64,000 nt of DNA, taken from positions 310,001-374,000 of the forward strand of contig JAVMKO010000043.1 of the NCBI GenBank assembly GCA_032164245.1. The letters run 5' to 3'. Source of the DNA: Sternotherus odoratus. Taxonomy: Eukaryota > Chordata > Testudines > Kinosternidae. The notes beneath the pieces were generated by a model. The model saw only the letters and a program-made list of their open reading frames with translations. It made no database searches and was not told where the DNA came from. Positions 9,771-22,200 of the stretch are shown here, piece by piece; position 1 is the stretch's first letter, and every line of letters begins with the position of its first letter. Made by a program: the position numbers and the translations under genes.

Positions 9771-12150
9771 TTAGTCATACTGCCACTAGCCCGTCAGCCT
9801 CCTAAAGACCAGCCCGGAGTGGAGCGAAGGATCCTGCCCCCCGCCCCCCAGAGGGACAGCAGATCGGAGGGTGGGGGCTTGTCCAGCCAGACCCTATCAT
9901 CCAGAATTGGGGAGGGTGCTGCGTGGGAGCTGCTGCATTTAACTCACCACCACGTGGTGCTGTGACCCTGAATCTGGGGGAGACATTTTCAAAGGGATGG
10001 GGGGGGGCCTCTGCAAGGGGGGTTCTCCCCGGTGATCAGTGCTGGGACTAACTCCCCTGGCCTGATTTCTCCCCTCCTAAAATTGACAGATCAAACCCTG
10101 GTGCCTGGGCCAATCCCAGGTCAGAGAGGCCCCTTCTCCCTCTCGAAATTTCCGCTCTAGTTGGAGTCAGCAACAGGCAACAGCTTCACTTCCTGTCCCA
10201 AAGTGCTCCCCAGCCGCCCTGCCCCAGAGGTGGCTGCATCTCAGCGCCAGTCAAGACATCCCTGTGTGGCTGCTCCACCCCAGACATGGCTGCATCTCTC
10301 CCCCTCACCCCCTGCCCCAGATCTTATCACGCCGGCTGTTTTCGAAGAAAGAGAAATCTGTGACCTTTGAATCGAAATTTCGGGGGCAGGGTCGGCCCCG
10401 AAAGCAGGAAACCGAAGCACAGATGGAGGTTTCAGTTCAGACGCGGGGGGAGCCAGCTGCGTCCTGGCCCGAACTCTGCGCCGGGCGCCCCAGCGGCCCC
10501 CGGCTGGGAGAGGCGGAGGCTGGAGTAACCGGGGGTCTGGATTCGTCCAGGTCGCAGGGAGGAGAAGGTAGAGGAGGATTTGTTCCACAATGGCCAATAG
10601 CGACTGATGGCAAGAATCCGGGATTGAACCCACGAGTCCTGGCCCCCAACCCCCTCGCTCTACCCCACCAGAGCCCACGCCCCTCCCGGAGCCGGGGAGA
10701 GAACCCCGGTGTCCGGGCGCCCCGGCTGGAAGTAAACAGCATTGGGTCGGGTTGTTTCATTCCGTTGGTTTTTATATCAAAAAGAAAAGAAACGAGAACG
10801 GGTCCTTGCCCCCCGGCTCCCCCAAAAAGGGGGGAGGGGCTGGACAAGAACCGAAGAGCGAGCGAACCCCCACACTGCCCCCCATACGCGCCCTCCCCCG
10901 ACAGAGCGGCTGCCCCGAAAACGGGGTCTCTGTCCGGCCGTCCCGTCGCCATATCCTGCCCTCCCCTCCCCCCCCCAGCCCCAAAATGATCGTGGGGGTG
11001 TCTGTATTTTTGTACAAAAACATTGATTTTTTTTCTGTCTTTTTCTTTGAACTTTTTTTCTGCGAAAAAATTCCCCCACCCCCAAAAAACCCCGAACAGA
11101 AAGAGCAAGTGGAGCGCCAGGCGGGTCCATCGCTACGCCAGGGCCAGCTGCAAATGGAGGCAAACGCCCCCCCCCATCTGGCCCCCAGGGCTAACCCACC
11201 AGCCCCCGCTCCCCTCCCAGAGCCAGGGAGAGAACCCAGGTGTCCGGGCCCCCAGTGCTTGGCTCTCCTTTTCCCAGCGCCAGAGCCGGATTCTGATCTC
11301 ATTTCTGTGGGTGTCAATCCGGAGTCACTTCCCCACGGCCGGCTGGGCGAGTCTGGCCAGGAGCCCGGGATCGGGGCTTAGCCCCATCAATCCCTTCCCC
11401 CTCCGGAGTCTGTCCAGGCGGGAATGCAAACAGCTGTGGGGAGCAGCAAAGGGGCTGGCGGGGGATCCGCCGTGTGCCTGTTCCTCTCCCGTCTACTCTC
11501 ACATGCAACTGTGTTCCTGCAGGGCCCTCTAGTACAGCCGCCCCTTCCTCCGCCTGTTCCTCCAGCCCCGCTGCCTGTTGCTGTGTGCGGTACTCGAGCG
11601 TCGGTGCAGGGTACTCCAGCATTGCAAGTTACTCCACCTGTCACCCCAACATCTCTGTCTATCACCCTCTCACCACTGCCTGTTACTCTGCCTGTCATGC
11701 CAACATCGCTGCGTTACTCCGCCTGTCACCCTGGCACCGCTGCCTGTTACTCCGCCTGTCACCCTGGCACCGCTGCCTGTCACCCTGGCACCGCTGCCTG
11801 TCACCCTGCTGGTCCCCGCAGCCTTCGGCCCATCCCCCCGGTGCCCCCAGGGATTTCAGGGCCAGGATGGGTTCCCCCCCTCCCCCCCCAGTTGCATTGT
11901 TCCAGGATGACATGCTCTGTTGGGCTCCCATTGGCTGTTGCCGTGGAGACTGAGGGGGGCGTGTCCCTGGTTACTGACTGATGAGGCAGGGGGTGGGCAT
12001 TGCTGGGTTGGACCCCACCCTCCGGATCTCCCCACCCCTCCCTTCTCCACACACCCCCCACTCACCCCTCCCCCGCATGGCTACTCATCTGGGGATGGGG
12101 AACAAACTAGACACAGCAAATTACCCATTTTGGGGACCTGGGTGTGAATC
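9770..12150. other. Intergenic interval between TSPYL2 and GPR173; no gene recognised
   Basis: Holds SINE-head fragments (near 10615-10730 and 11210-11260), a relative of the aatccggagtca element near 11290-11330, and a C-rich minisatellite at 11640-11815 (unit gttactccgcctgtcaccct ggcaccgctgcc). An unusually A/T-rich patch at 10755-11090 has runs such as gatttttttctgtcttttt and gaaaagaaacgag. The patch could be a 3' UTR remnant of minus-strand GPR173, but no AATAAA was found on that strand. Open frames here show no recognisable protein. Confidence 0.5.
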
Positions 12151-12189
12151 TAGATTAACCCTTTGCGTCTGGAGTAAGACTGCTGAGTC

Positions 12190-12650
12190 AGGGGTGACTC
12201 TGGATTGACCCCAGGGGAGCTGAAATCTGAATCTGGCCTGAGCCATTGCAGGCAGGGGGTGACTCCGGATTGACTCTGGATTAACTAGGATCGGCAGGGG
12301 GTGACTCCGGATTGACTCTGGATTAACTAGGATCGGCAGAGGTGACTCCGGATTCACTCTGGATTAACTAGGATCGGCAGGGGTGACTCCGGATTGACTC
12401 TGGATTAAGTAGGATCGGCAGGGGGTGACTCCGGATTGACTCTGGATTAACTAGGATCGGCAGGGGGTGACTCCGGATTGACTCTGGATTAACTAGGATC
12501 GGCAGGGGGTGACTCCGGATTGACTCTGGATTAACTAGGATCGGCAGGGGGTGACTCCGGATTGACTCTGGATTAACTGAGATCAGAATCTGTCTTGATC
12601 CCATTGCGGGCAGGGGCTGACTCCGGACTGACTCTGAATCAACTAGGATG
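12190..12650. repeat. 42-bp minisatellite just 3' of GPR173
   Basis: About 9-10 copies of gactccggattgactctgga plus ttaactaggatcggcagggg gt. The core tccggattgactctggatta is the reverse complement of the aatccagagtcaatccggag word found at 18600, 21085-21760 and 31690-32260. It starts about 90 bp after the GPR173 stop, probably inside its 3' UTR. Confidence 0.9.
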
Positions 12651-12740
12651 GGCGGGGGGGACCCCAGACGGACCCCGGCCCTCCAGACTCCCTCCCTCCC
12701 TCTAGCCCTGCCCCGTGGGGGATGCCGCCCCCGACCCCCC

Positions 12741-13853
12741 TCACATGACGCAGTAGGGCTCCCGGGGCAGGGGGGGCTCTGTCCTGCGGCAGGGCACGTG
12801 GGCCGCCAGCCCCTTCTTGAGCTCCTTGTTGAGCAGGAAGCAGACGAGGGGGTTGACGGCGGCCTGGGCGAAGCTCAGCCAGACGGCGGTGGCCAGGTAC
12901 CGGGGCGGGATGCTGCAGGCCTTGACGAAGACCCGCCAGTAGCAGGCCACGATGTAGGGCGACCAGAGCAGGAGGAAGAGGACGGTGATGACGTAGAACA
13001 TCTTCCCCAGCCGCTTCTCCGCCTTGAGCTCCTCCATGCCCAGCAGGCGGCGGGTGCCGGCGTGGCCGTTCTGCCGGACCCCCAGCAGGGTGGGGGGCAG
13101 GGGGCCGCGGCCGAAGCCGGCGATCCAGTTGGCGGCCGCCTGGCCGGTGGCCCCCGGGCCGTGGAACGTCCAGTTCTGGCTGATGGCCGGCACCATCTGC
13201 ACCGGCTTCATCTTGCGGTGGCGGTACTCGAAGCAGAGCAGCTTGCCGTAGACGGCGTGCGTGGCCCCCACCAGCACGGCCAGCATGAGCATGAAGCCCA
13301 GCGTGTCGTTGGCCTTGACGTAGCGGTGCTCGAAGATGCACTGCGCCTCCTCCCGGATGAACTTGTAGGTGCCCACGTCGAAGACGGGCGGGAAGGCCAT
13401 GGCCAGCGAGAGGGTCCACACCATGCAGATGACGCCCAGGCAGGTCCACAGGCTCATGCGCTTGGCGTAGAAGCGGTGGTGGGCCACGGCCATGTACCGG
13501 GTCACGCTGACGCAGAAGAGCAGGAAGGCGGCGTGGAAGCAGAAGAGCACGGCCAGGAAGGCCAGGACCTTGCAGCCGAGCGGGCTGTGGGGCCAGGCGG
13601 AGCCGTGGCGGATGGAGACCAGCACGAAGGGGAAGCAGACGGCCGCCCGCACGGCGTCCGCCAGGCACAGGTCCAGCAGGAAGTAGTAGGGGGCCCGGTG
13701 CAGGCCCCGCTCCTTCAGCACCAGCAGCGCCAGGGCCAGGTTGCCCGCCAGGCTCACGCAGATGATCAGCCCCAGCAGCAGGAGCTTGGCGTAGGTGGAG
13801 GCCGCCGGGGGGCCCGGGGGGCCCGGCTCGTCCGCCGCGCTGGCGTTGGCCAT
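12741..13853 (-). CDS. GPR173: GPR173 (SREB3), orphan class A GPCR, single coding exon
   Basis: Intact 370-residue frame; human is 373. Seven hydrophobic segments are visible: LLLLGLIICVSLAGNLALAL (TM1), YYFLLDLCLADAVRAAVCF (TM2), VLAFLAVLFCFHAAFLLF (TM3), WTCLGVICMVWTLSLAMAF (TM4), TLGFMLMLAVLVGATHAVYG (TM5), FYVITVLFLLLWSPYIVACY (TM6) and VWLSFAQAAVNPLVCFLLN (TM7). The TM3 end reads TRY instead of DRY, and TM7 has NPLVCF instead of NPxxY; both fit the SREB family. Signature stretches MKPVQMVPAISQNWTFHGPG and ANWIAGFGRG, and the C-terminal REPYCVM, are essentially those of mammals. Cysteines LGCK and AQCIFEH give the TM3-loop disulfide. The start is chosen as MANASA, homologous to MANTTG. 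SREB receptors are highly conserved, brain-enriched orphan receptors; a ligand is not inferable here. Confidence 0.98.
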   Translation of the reverse strand: MANASAADEPGPPGPPAASTYAKLLLLGLIICVSLAGNLALALLVLKERGLHRAPYYFLLDLCLADAVRAAVCFPFVLVSIRHGSAWPHSPLGCKVLAFLAVLFCFHAAFLLFCVSVTRYMAVAHHRFYAKRMSLWTCLGVICMVWTLSLAMAFPPVFDVGTYKFIREEAQCIFEHRYVKANDTLGFMLMLAVLVGATHAVYGKLLCFEYRHRKMKPVQMVPAISQNWTFHGPGATGQAAANWIAGFGRGPLPPTLLGVRQNGHAGTRRLLGMEELKAEKRLGKMFYVITVLFLLLWSPYIVACYWRVFVKACSIPPRYLATAVWLSFAQAAVNPLVCFLLNKELKKGLAAHVPCRRTEPPLPREPYCVM

Positions 13854-13899
13854 CTCCGGCCGGCGGGGCTAGCGGGGGCGGCCCATGGCCCCGGGGCCT
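13854..13899 (-). promoter_or_regulatory. GPR173: GPR173 leader with splice acceptor and a 5-codon upstream ORF
   Basis: On minus, ttctttcccctgcag ends at 13900, giving an acceptor 46 nt before the GPR173 ATG, so the leader is spliced from an upstream noncoding exon. Within this leader an ATG at 13886 opens MGRPR and stops at 13869, 16 nt before the main start, in a good context (ggccATGG). It may lower translation or require reinitiation. Confidence 0.55.
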
Positions 13900-14099
13900 C
13901 TGCAGGGGAAAGAAGGGACGGTCGGGGGGGGGGGCGCAGGCCGCGGGGCGACGCCCGGGGCCCCCAGCCACAACCCGGCACAGGCCCCGCAACCCCATCA
14001 CCCACCTCCTCTGGGGGTCCCGGGTCCCATGGCCCAGCCCCCCGGGGCCAGCGCCCCCTAGAGGGAAGGGCACAGTCAACCTTACAGCTGGAATGGCAC

Positions 14100-15230
14100 T
14101 GTCATGTACACGCACAGTCGTCCTCAGACACCCTCACGCTGACACGCACAGTCGTCCTCAGACACCCTCACGCTGACACCCACAGTCATCTTCACACCCA
14201 CTCTGACACTGACACCCACAGTCCTCACAGCCACCCTCACGCTGACACGCACAGTCGTCCTCACAGCCACCGACACCCACAGTCGTCCTCAGCCACCCTG
14301 ACGCTGACACCCACAGTCATCCTCAACCACCCTCACGCTGACACCCAGTCATCCTCAACCACCCTCACACTGACACCCACAGTCGTCCTCAACCACCCTC
14401 ACACTGACACGCACAGTTATCCTCACAGCCACCCTCACGCTGACACCCACAGTCATCCTCACAGCCACCCTCACACTGACACCCACAGTCGTCCTCAACC
14501 ACCCTCACACTGACACGCACAGTTATCCTCACAGCCACCCTCACGCTGACACCCACAGTCATCTTCACACCCACTCTGACACTGACACCCACAGTCCTCA
14601 CAGCCACCCTCACGCTGACACCCACAGTCATCTTCACACCCACTCTGACACTGACACCCACAGTCCTCACAGCCACCCTCACGCTGACACGCACAGTCGT
14701 CCTCACAGCCACCGACACCCACAGTCATCCTCAACCACCCTCACGCTGACACCCAGTCATCCTCACAGCCACCCTCACACTGACACCCACAGTCGTCCTC
14801 AACCACCCTCACACTGACACGCACAGTCATCCTCACAGCCACCCTCACGCTGACACGCACAGTCGTCCTCAACCACCCTCACGCTGACACGCAGTCGTCC
14901 TCACAGCCACCCTCACGCTGACACGCACAGTCATCCTCAACCACCCTCACGCTGACACCCAGTCATCCTCAACCACCCTCACACTGACACGCACAGTCAT
15001 CCTCACAGCCACCCTCACGCTGACACCCAGTCATCCTCACAGCCACCCTCACGCTGACACGCACAGTCGTCCTCACAGCCACCGACACCCACAGTCGTCC
15101 TCAGCCACCCTGACGCTGACACCTACAGTCGTCCTCAGCCACCCTCACGCTGACACCCACAGTCATCCTCACAGCCACCCTCACGCTGACATGCACAGTC
15201 GTCCTCACAGCCACCCTCACGCTGACATGC
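14100..15230. repeat. About 30-45-bp minisatellite upstream of GPR173
   Basis: Irregular array of ccctcacgctgacacccaca, gtcatcctcacagcca and gtcgtcctcaaccac modules in variable order, more than 30 modules. Stop-poor in several frames but of no coding character. It grades rightwards into CA-rich repeats. Confidence 0.92.
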
Positions 15231-15289
15231 ACAGTCGTCCTCACAGTTGCACCAATGTAGACATGGTTGTGTACAGCCATTCTCACAAC

Positions 15290-16440
15290 CACCCTGACAC
15301 TGACACACACACACGCACGGTTGTCCTCACAGCCACACTCACACCCAGTCACAGTCGCACTCATGCTGACACGAGCACACACTGAATCACAATCCCGTGT
15401 CCACTGACAACAGGCCACCCACTTGCACTGACACATGCTCGTCCTCACAGCCAGCCACCGGGACACGGACACGCACAGGGTCCTTTGCACATGCGCGCAC
15501 ACACACACACAGCCACACCCGGGCTCTGTCACACTCACTCCCCCTCCAGCAGGTGGGCCTTGCAGCTGAGCTGGGGCCCGATTTGGCTTTAAACTGGAGT
15601 CACTCCTGTTTGCCCTGGGAAGAGAGCAGAGAATGAGGCTGGTGGATTCCCCCCCCCCCCCCCATCTACTGCGAGTTCAACTCAGGGACTGGAGGGGGGG
15701 CTGCCCCCCCCCGTCCCCCAGCTCTGCCCCTCCCGTCTGCAGAGAGAGGGGGGGGGGGCACGAATCTGGCCGGCTGGGGGCTTGTAATGCGGGTGGTAAA
15801 TTGGCACCAGGCCCCCCCAGTGCACACAGAGGGGAGAGACACATGTACACACACACACACAACACACAATATACACACAATACACAACACTCACATACAC
15901 ACGCCACACACACATGCAATACAAGTTACACACACAATACATGCACTACATGTTACACACCCACACAAATACACACACGTACACATACAATAGACAAGTT
16001 ACACACATGCAAAGTGGAAACATGCACATGCGCATATACATCCACTACACACACACAATCCACACACATGCAATCCACACACAAATTGGAAATGTACATA
16101 TGTGTACACACACAATACACACACGTATACAATATATATATATATATACACACACAATACAATATATATATATATATACACACACAATACACACACATAT
16201 ACAATATATACACACACACAATCCACACACATGCAATCCACACACAAATTGGAAATGTACATATGTGTACACACACAATACACACACGTATACAATATAT
16301 ATATATATACACACACACACACAATACACACACGTATACAATATATACACACACAATACACAGCCATACAATACATACACACAGAAAGTGGAAACATATA
16401 TACCTATCTCCACACACACACACACACACAATCCCCAGGC
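15290..16440. repeat. CA/TA-rich microsatellite block
   Basis: Compound (CA)n with tatatatata tracts and two larger duplicated segments sharing cacatgcaatccacacacaa attggaaatgtacatatgtg near 16070-16100 and 16225-16270. A short unique GC-rich piece at 15540-15840 separates it from the previous array. No gene seen. Confidence 0.9.
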
Positions 16441-16489
16441 CCTGAATGACAAACACACACACCCCAGCCACTTCTAGGCCATGTTGTCA

Positions 16490-17090
16490 GGGCTGGGCGG
16501 GGTGTAGGGATGATGGGGGCTGGAGGGGGGGCTACGTGGGGTATAGGGATGGGGGAGTTGGAGGGAGGGGTGGGGGCTGGGCGGGGTGGAGGGATGAGGG
16601 GGGAGCTGGGGGGAGGAGTGGGGTTGGAAGGATGATGGGGGGTTTCAGGGGGGCTGGGCGGGGTGGAGGGAAGGTGGGGGGATTGGTGGAGGGGCGGGGG
16701 CTGGGCGGGGTGGAGGGATGATGGAGGGTGGGGGGGCTGGGCAGGGGGGAGGGATGATGGGGGGGTTAGGGGGAGGGATGGGGGGGTAGGAGGGGAGGCT
16801 GGGGGGTGTAGGGATGATAAGGGCTGGAGGGGGGCTGGGTGGGGTGGAGGGAAGGTGGGGGGGTTGGGGGGAGGGGTGGGGGGTAGGAGGGGAGGCTGGG
16901 GGGTGGAGGGATGATAAGGGCTGGAGGGGGGCTGGGTGGGGTGAAAGGAAGCTGGGGGGGTTGGGGGGAGGGGCGGGGCCTGGGCGGGGTGGAGGGATGA
17001 TGGGGGGTTGGAGCGGGGTGGGGGTTGATAAGGGCTGGGTGGGGGGCTGGGCGGGGTGGGGTGAGTGAGGGGGAGGGGAGAATAGTGGGG
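16490..17090. repeat. G-rich minisatellite, ggctgggcggggtggagggatgatg type
   Basis: Units of about 45-60 bp built on gggctgggcggggtggaggg plus atgatgggggg. The strand asymmetry (G on plus) is extreme. Possible G-quadruplex former on the plus strand. No coding content. Confidence 0.88.
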
Positions 17091-17099
17091 TACATGCAG

Positions 17100-18220
17100 A
17101 GGGGGAGGGGTGACTAAAGGAGCGCGGGGGGGGGCTGTAGAGACCCCCCCATCTCTCCATCCCCACACAGGTTCCTCCAGTGGACGGAGGCCCTAGGGGG
17201 ATCCGGGGGGGGGCAGAGGGGCTGTGGGGTGTCTCTGGGGCGGGGGGCTTTGGCCGGGGGTGTCTCTGGGGTGGCCGGTTGGGGTGAATACAGTTGGGGG
17301 GCGGGGGGCCGAGGTCCCCCCCCCGCTCACCTCCGCTCCGCTGGCTCCTCGACGTGAGGCGAGACCCCCAAATCCGTCCCCGCCCCCGGCGCCCTCAGGC
17401 CCTAGGGGGGCCGGGGGGTCGCTCCGCCGGGCCTCCCCCCATGCCGGCTGGGGGGGGGCTGCTCCCCCGCTTCGGCCCGGCGCCCGAGGCTCCCCGGATC
17501 GGGCCCTCGCTGAAATCCACGGGGCCGGGGCTCTCCTCTGGGGATCCCCTCCCCCCGCTCACTCCGGAGTGACTCCGGATCTGCCCTCTCCACTTGCAAT
17601 CCGGATCGGCTCGCTGCCCCCGATTGGATCCAGGGGGTTAAATCCGGGGCGGGGGGGGCCCCCGACGCCGGCTCGCTCCATCCGCAGACCCCGGCTCGCT
17701 CCGATTGCGGGGGGGCGGCGGCTCCGGAGTCACTCCGGATCGCGGCCGGGGGGCTCAGGCTCCGGTCCCCACAAAGGAGCCGGGAGGCGGCCGGGATCCC
17801 ACCATCTTGTTCAGCAGCCACCGGAAGGCGCGGCGGGCTGGGGGGGCCCGGGGGGCAGAGGGACGTGGGGGGCGGAGCCGAGGAGGGGCTGGGGGGACAA
17901 TGGCGGCGGGGGGGGGGGGATTCGGGCAGCAACGCATCATCAGGAGAAGCGAAGGGGAGGGGCTGGGAGCCAGGACTCCTGGGTTCTCAGCTCTGGGAGG
18001 GGAGGGGAGCCAGGACTCCTGGGTTCTCTCCCCAGCTCTGGGAGGGGAGGAGGGGGGGCTGGGAGTGGGACTGCCTGGCTCAGGGGGGCAGGGAATGGGG
18101 TAGGGGCCTGTCCCCTCTGGGGGGCACCGGCTCCCCCCTCCCAGCAGGACTGATCCTGCCTCTAGGCCCATCACCTCCTCCCCCCCCCCCACCATGACCC
18201 CCCAGAAACCAACACCAGGC
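17100..18220. other. CpG-rich interval, no confident gene
   Basis: Between the G-rich array and the PPP1R3F polyadenylation site. It includes a CpG-dense block at 17320-17800, a candidate minus-strand donor gcggag|gtgagcgggg near 17332, and a short minus-strand open stretch ending ARRAFRWLLNKMVGSRPP near 17765-17850 that I cannot match to a family. Two SINE heads lie near 17970-18050. It could hold the first exon of an unseen minus-strand gene, but nothing decides it. Confidence 0.35.
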
Positions 18221-18236
18221 TGTGGCCGGGACAGGT

Positions 18237-18242
18237 TTTATT
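18237..18242 (-). terminator. PPP1R3F: PPP1R3F polyadenylation signal (AATAAA on minus)
   Basis: Minus strand reads gcgaaataaaacctgtcccgg followed by a GT-rich cagcctggtgttgg. It lies about 1.05 kb after the PPP1R3F stop codon and no other AATAAA was seen on that strand in between. Confidence 0.55.
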
Positions 18243-19119
18243 TCGCGTTTCCATGAGCTGCACAGGGCCAAACCCACCAGGGCCCTGGGCCCCCAGACCC
18301 GCCGGCCCAGCCCTGACCAGGGTCCCCAGCCCCACTGTCCCGGCTCTGACCGGGGGGCCCGGCCCCCAGACCCGCCGGCCCAGCCCTGACTGGGGCCCTG
18401 GCCCCCAAACCCACCGGCCCTGACCGGGGGCCCCGGTCCGATAGCGAAGCCTCTTCCCGGGACGCTACTGGCACCTCATTCCGGTGCCGGCTGGTCCGAC
18501 GAGCCCCCCCCATGGGCGGTACCCGGAGCCGGGGTTCACGGCCCCCCAACCCGGTCGATGGGGCTCCAGCGTCCTGCCTCTCGCTCCAAGGTGGGGTTTC
18601 CATTTCAGTTAATTCAGAGTCAATCCGGAGTCACCCCCGACTGCACTGGGGGCAGGGCTGGATTCTGATCTCACTTAATCTGGAGTCAATCCGGACTGCA
18701 ACGGGGTCTGGGCCCGATCCCGCTCTCACCTCCGCCAGCCGGCTCCGACTCTGGCCGTCCTCCATCCCTCTGACAGCGTCCCGCAGCTTCCCAAACACGG
18801 GCAGGGCTCCCGGGTGGGGAAACTGAGGCACAGCACGCACCCCACTCCCACCGCAGCACCAGCTTTGACATCCGATGTGGGGGGACCTCGCCGCAGGGGT
18901 GGCTGGAGGCCGACACAATCGCCGGCCCCCCCAGACGCTGGACGGAAACTCTCGGTCACGCTCAGCCGAAGTGTCCCGCGGGGGGGGGGGGCACGAATTG
19001 ACCCCCCCACACACACACTCCCCGGGACAAAATAAATACAGAGCCGTGGGGGGGGGGGTCATGTGCCAGAGAAGCAAAGCGGGACAGTGAACCAGCTTCT
19101 AGCAGCCAGATGGGACCCA

Positions 19120-19290
19120 AAGGAGGGGAGGGCTGGGAGCCCGGACGCCTGGGTCCTCTCCCCAGCTCTGGGGTCAAGGGGGCTAGAGCAGGGGCGTCTG
19201 GGAGCCCGGACGCCTGGGTTCTCTCCCCAGCTCTGGGGTCGAGGGGGCTAGATTGGGGGGGCTGGGAGCCCGGACGCCTGGGTCCTAGCT
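19120..19290. repeat. Three SINE-head units in the PPP1R3F 3' UTR
   Basis: Three copies of gggagcccggacgcctgggt plus tctctccccagctctggggt. The last unit abuts the PPP1R3F stop codon at 19285-19287. Confidence 0.75.
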
Positions 19291-22200
19291 CGCCTGGTGC
19301 CACATGAGAAGCACCCAGAGGGTGAGGGCCGCGGCCGGCAGGCAGCCGCTCAGAACCACGGGCAGAGCGACCATGAGGCCCAGGGCGAGGAGGGATCGGG
19401 TCAGGGCCTGCCCCAGCCGCGGGGGGCAGCCGGGCGCCCCCTCCCGCAGCTCCCCTGGCCGCTCTGGGCCCCGGCCCAGGCCCCCGCGGCCTGGCCCCGC
19501 CGTGCGGGCCGGCACCAGCAGGGCCCCCCCCGGGCCGCCCCCCTGGAGCCCGGCCTCCAGCAGGGCCGGGGGGCTGTCCCGCCCGGAGCGGGGGGGCCGG
19601 GGGGCCGGGCTGGCGAAGCGCCGGGTGATCTCCTGGGCCAGGGCGCTGTTCAGGGCCCGCTCCGGCCCGGCCCAGCCCACCACCAGGTCCCGGTCGCTCA
19701 GTGCGCTCAGGCGCAGGGCGGACAGCCAGGCCGGGGGGGAGCCGCCCGCCTCCCTGCCCCCCGCCCGCCCCCCGGCGCCCCCCAGCTCCTCCGCCCGCAG
19801 CCGGCTGAGGTGCGACAGGTACAGCTGCTCCAGCTCCGAGTCCACGGCCTCCTCCTCCGCCCGCCAGAGCCCAACCGGCGCCGGCACCGGCTCCATCGAG
19901 GCCCCCGGGCCGCCCCACGGGGCCACGGGCGGCGGCTCCGGGACCTGCAGCGGGGCAAAGGAAGTATGAGGGCTGGAGAGGGAGGATCCCCCACAAGCGC
20001 GGGGGGAGGGGGGATTCCGGCCCAGCCACGCCTCAGTTTCCCCACCTGTGGGAAGCGGGGTCTGAGACTGTGAGATCTCTGGGGTAGGGGCTGGCCCTCA
20101 GTCCGGCAGGCGGGGCCGGGTGCTGGGGGGCAGGTGAGGGGCTGGGCAGGGGGCCAGGCTGGCGCTGGGGGTGCGGTGGGGAGGGGGCCCCGGCAGTTCT
20201 TACCTGTCCCGGGAGCTGCGGGACGGGAGCTGTGGGCGATTCTCGTCGCGTCTCCCTTTCAGGGCTCCCTTCTGGAGACAGGGAGAGAAACGGGGTCACC
20301 CGGTGCTCCCCTCAACCCACCCGGCACTGCTGGGGGAAGCTCGCAGCGCTGGGGGAGACCCCGGCTGGAGGCACTCCTGGGGGGAAGCTCACAGCACTGG
20401 GGAAGACCCCAGCTAGAGGCACTGCTGGGGGAAGCTCGCAGCACTTGGGATCACCCCGGCTGGAGGCACTGCTGGGGGAAGCTCGCAGCACTTGGGATCA
20501 CCCCGGCTGGAGGCACTGCTGGGGGGAAGCTCGCAGCACCTACCTTCCCCATGGACAGGGTTTGGTAGATCTTCCTCACTTGGCTCTTCCTCGCTCGGCC
20601 TGTGGGGGGGGGAAGGATCTGGTCACTGCCTGGGCCCAGGGGTGGCACCTTCCTGGCTCCCAGCCCCCCCTGCTCTAACCACCAGACTCCGCTCCCCTCC
20701 CAAAGCTGGGGAGAGAACCCAGGCGTCCGGGCCCCCAGCTGAGGCTCCCAGAGTCCATCCAAGCTCAACCACACATGCCCAGAGGAGCGTTAATCGCTGG
20801 GTGCCTCAGTTTCCCTTTGTTTCGCTCAGAAGCTCTTTGCAACGGGGACGGTCTCTGTGGGTCGGGGCTCAGGGGTCCGGGCAGTGCCTGGCACGTCGGG
20901 GCCCTGAGCCGGGTCGGTGTCTCCACCCCAGTAACACCCCACGGCCCGTCTGGGAAGCCAGGCCCTGAGCGCCGGGGCTGCGAGGGGGCGGGAGAGTCCG
21001 CGTGCCACGCCTCAGCTCTGCACGGCAGCTTTCGCCCGTCCCCCCCCCTGAGCTCGGAGAGAATCCGGCCTGGCACCGGGTCTGGCCAATCCGGAGTCAC
21101 CCCTGATTGTACTGGGGGCAGGTCCGGGTTCTCATCTCAGGCCTCGGCGTCAATCCGGAGTCACCCCTGATTGTACTGGGGGCAGGGCCGGGTTCTCATC
21201 TCAGGCCCCGGCGTCAATCCGGAGTCACCCCTGATTGTACTGGGGGCAGGGCCGGGTTCTCATCTCAGGCCTCGGCGTCAATCCGGAGTCACCCCTGATT
21301 GTACTGGGGGCAGGGCCGGGTTCTCATCTCAGGCCCTGGCGTCAATCCGGAGTCACCCCTGATTGTACTGCGGGCAGGGCCGGGTTCTCATCTCAGTCCC
21401 CGGCGTCAATCCGGAGTCACCCGATTGTACTGGGGGCAGGGCCGGGTTCTCATCTCAGTCCCCGGCGTCAATCCAGAGTCACCCGATTGTACTGGGGGCA
21501 GGGCCGGGTTCTCATCTCAGTCCCCGGCGTCAATCCAGAGTCACCCGATTGTACTGGGGGCAGGGCCGGGTTCTCATCTCAGTCCCCGGCGTCAATCCGG
21601 AGTCACCCCTGATTGTACTGGGGGCAGGGCCGGGTTCTCATCTCAGTCCCTGGCGTCAATCCAGAGTCACCCCTGATTGTACTGGGGGCAGGGCCGGGTT
21701 CTCATCTCAGTCCCCGGCGTCAATCCGGAGTCACCCCTGATTGTACTGGGGTCAGGGCCAGGTTCTCATCTCAACCCGGCTGCATGGCCGCTTGTCTGAC
21801 TGCGAGGCCGCCTGTCTGGCTGCGTGGCCGCCTGTCTGGCTGCGTGGCCGCCTGTCTGGCTGAACGGGGCTGTAGACAGTCGGTCGCAGTGGGAGGCCCA
21901 TGGAAAAAGAAACTTCCTGTGATGCTCATGTCTTAGCGGAGGAGAAACATTTGGGTCACATCCCAAACCCAGCAACAGAAGGAACCCAGGAGTCCTGGCT
22001 CCCAGCCCCCCTGCTCTAACCCATTATACTCCACTTGCCCCCACCACATGCTGGGGAGAGAACCCAGGAGTCCGGGCTCCCAGCCCCACCCCACCCCCCG
22101 CCCCCCGCCAATGTTCCCTCTAATTTTTGACAGGCTGTGTGCACAAAAAATGTCTTGTGTGTAAATGTTTGTACGCGGTGTTTGGCCGTGCGAGGGTTAG

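Noticed and set aside
10755..11090. AT-rich patch as GPR173 polyadenylation region
   Set aside because: No AATAAA or ATTAAA on the minus strand was found there, so it is mentioned only as a possibility.
12643..14513. Large open frames overlapping GPR173 in other frames and on the plus strand
   Set aside because: Shadows of the very GC-rich GPR173 coding exon; only the minus-strand 370-residue frame has receptor signatures.
15633..16477. Frames rich in THTHNTQYTHI or VCVCVYIYI
   Set aside because: Translations of CA/TA microsatellite; no gene evidence.
17755..18195. Minus-strand frame ending ARRAFRWLLNKMVGSRPP as a gene
   Set aside because: No ATG in a good context, no bounded exon that fits, and no family I recognise; left as an unassigned interval.
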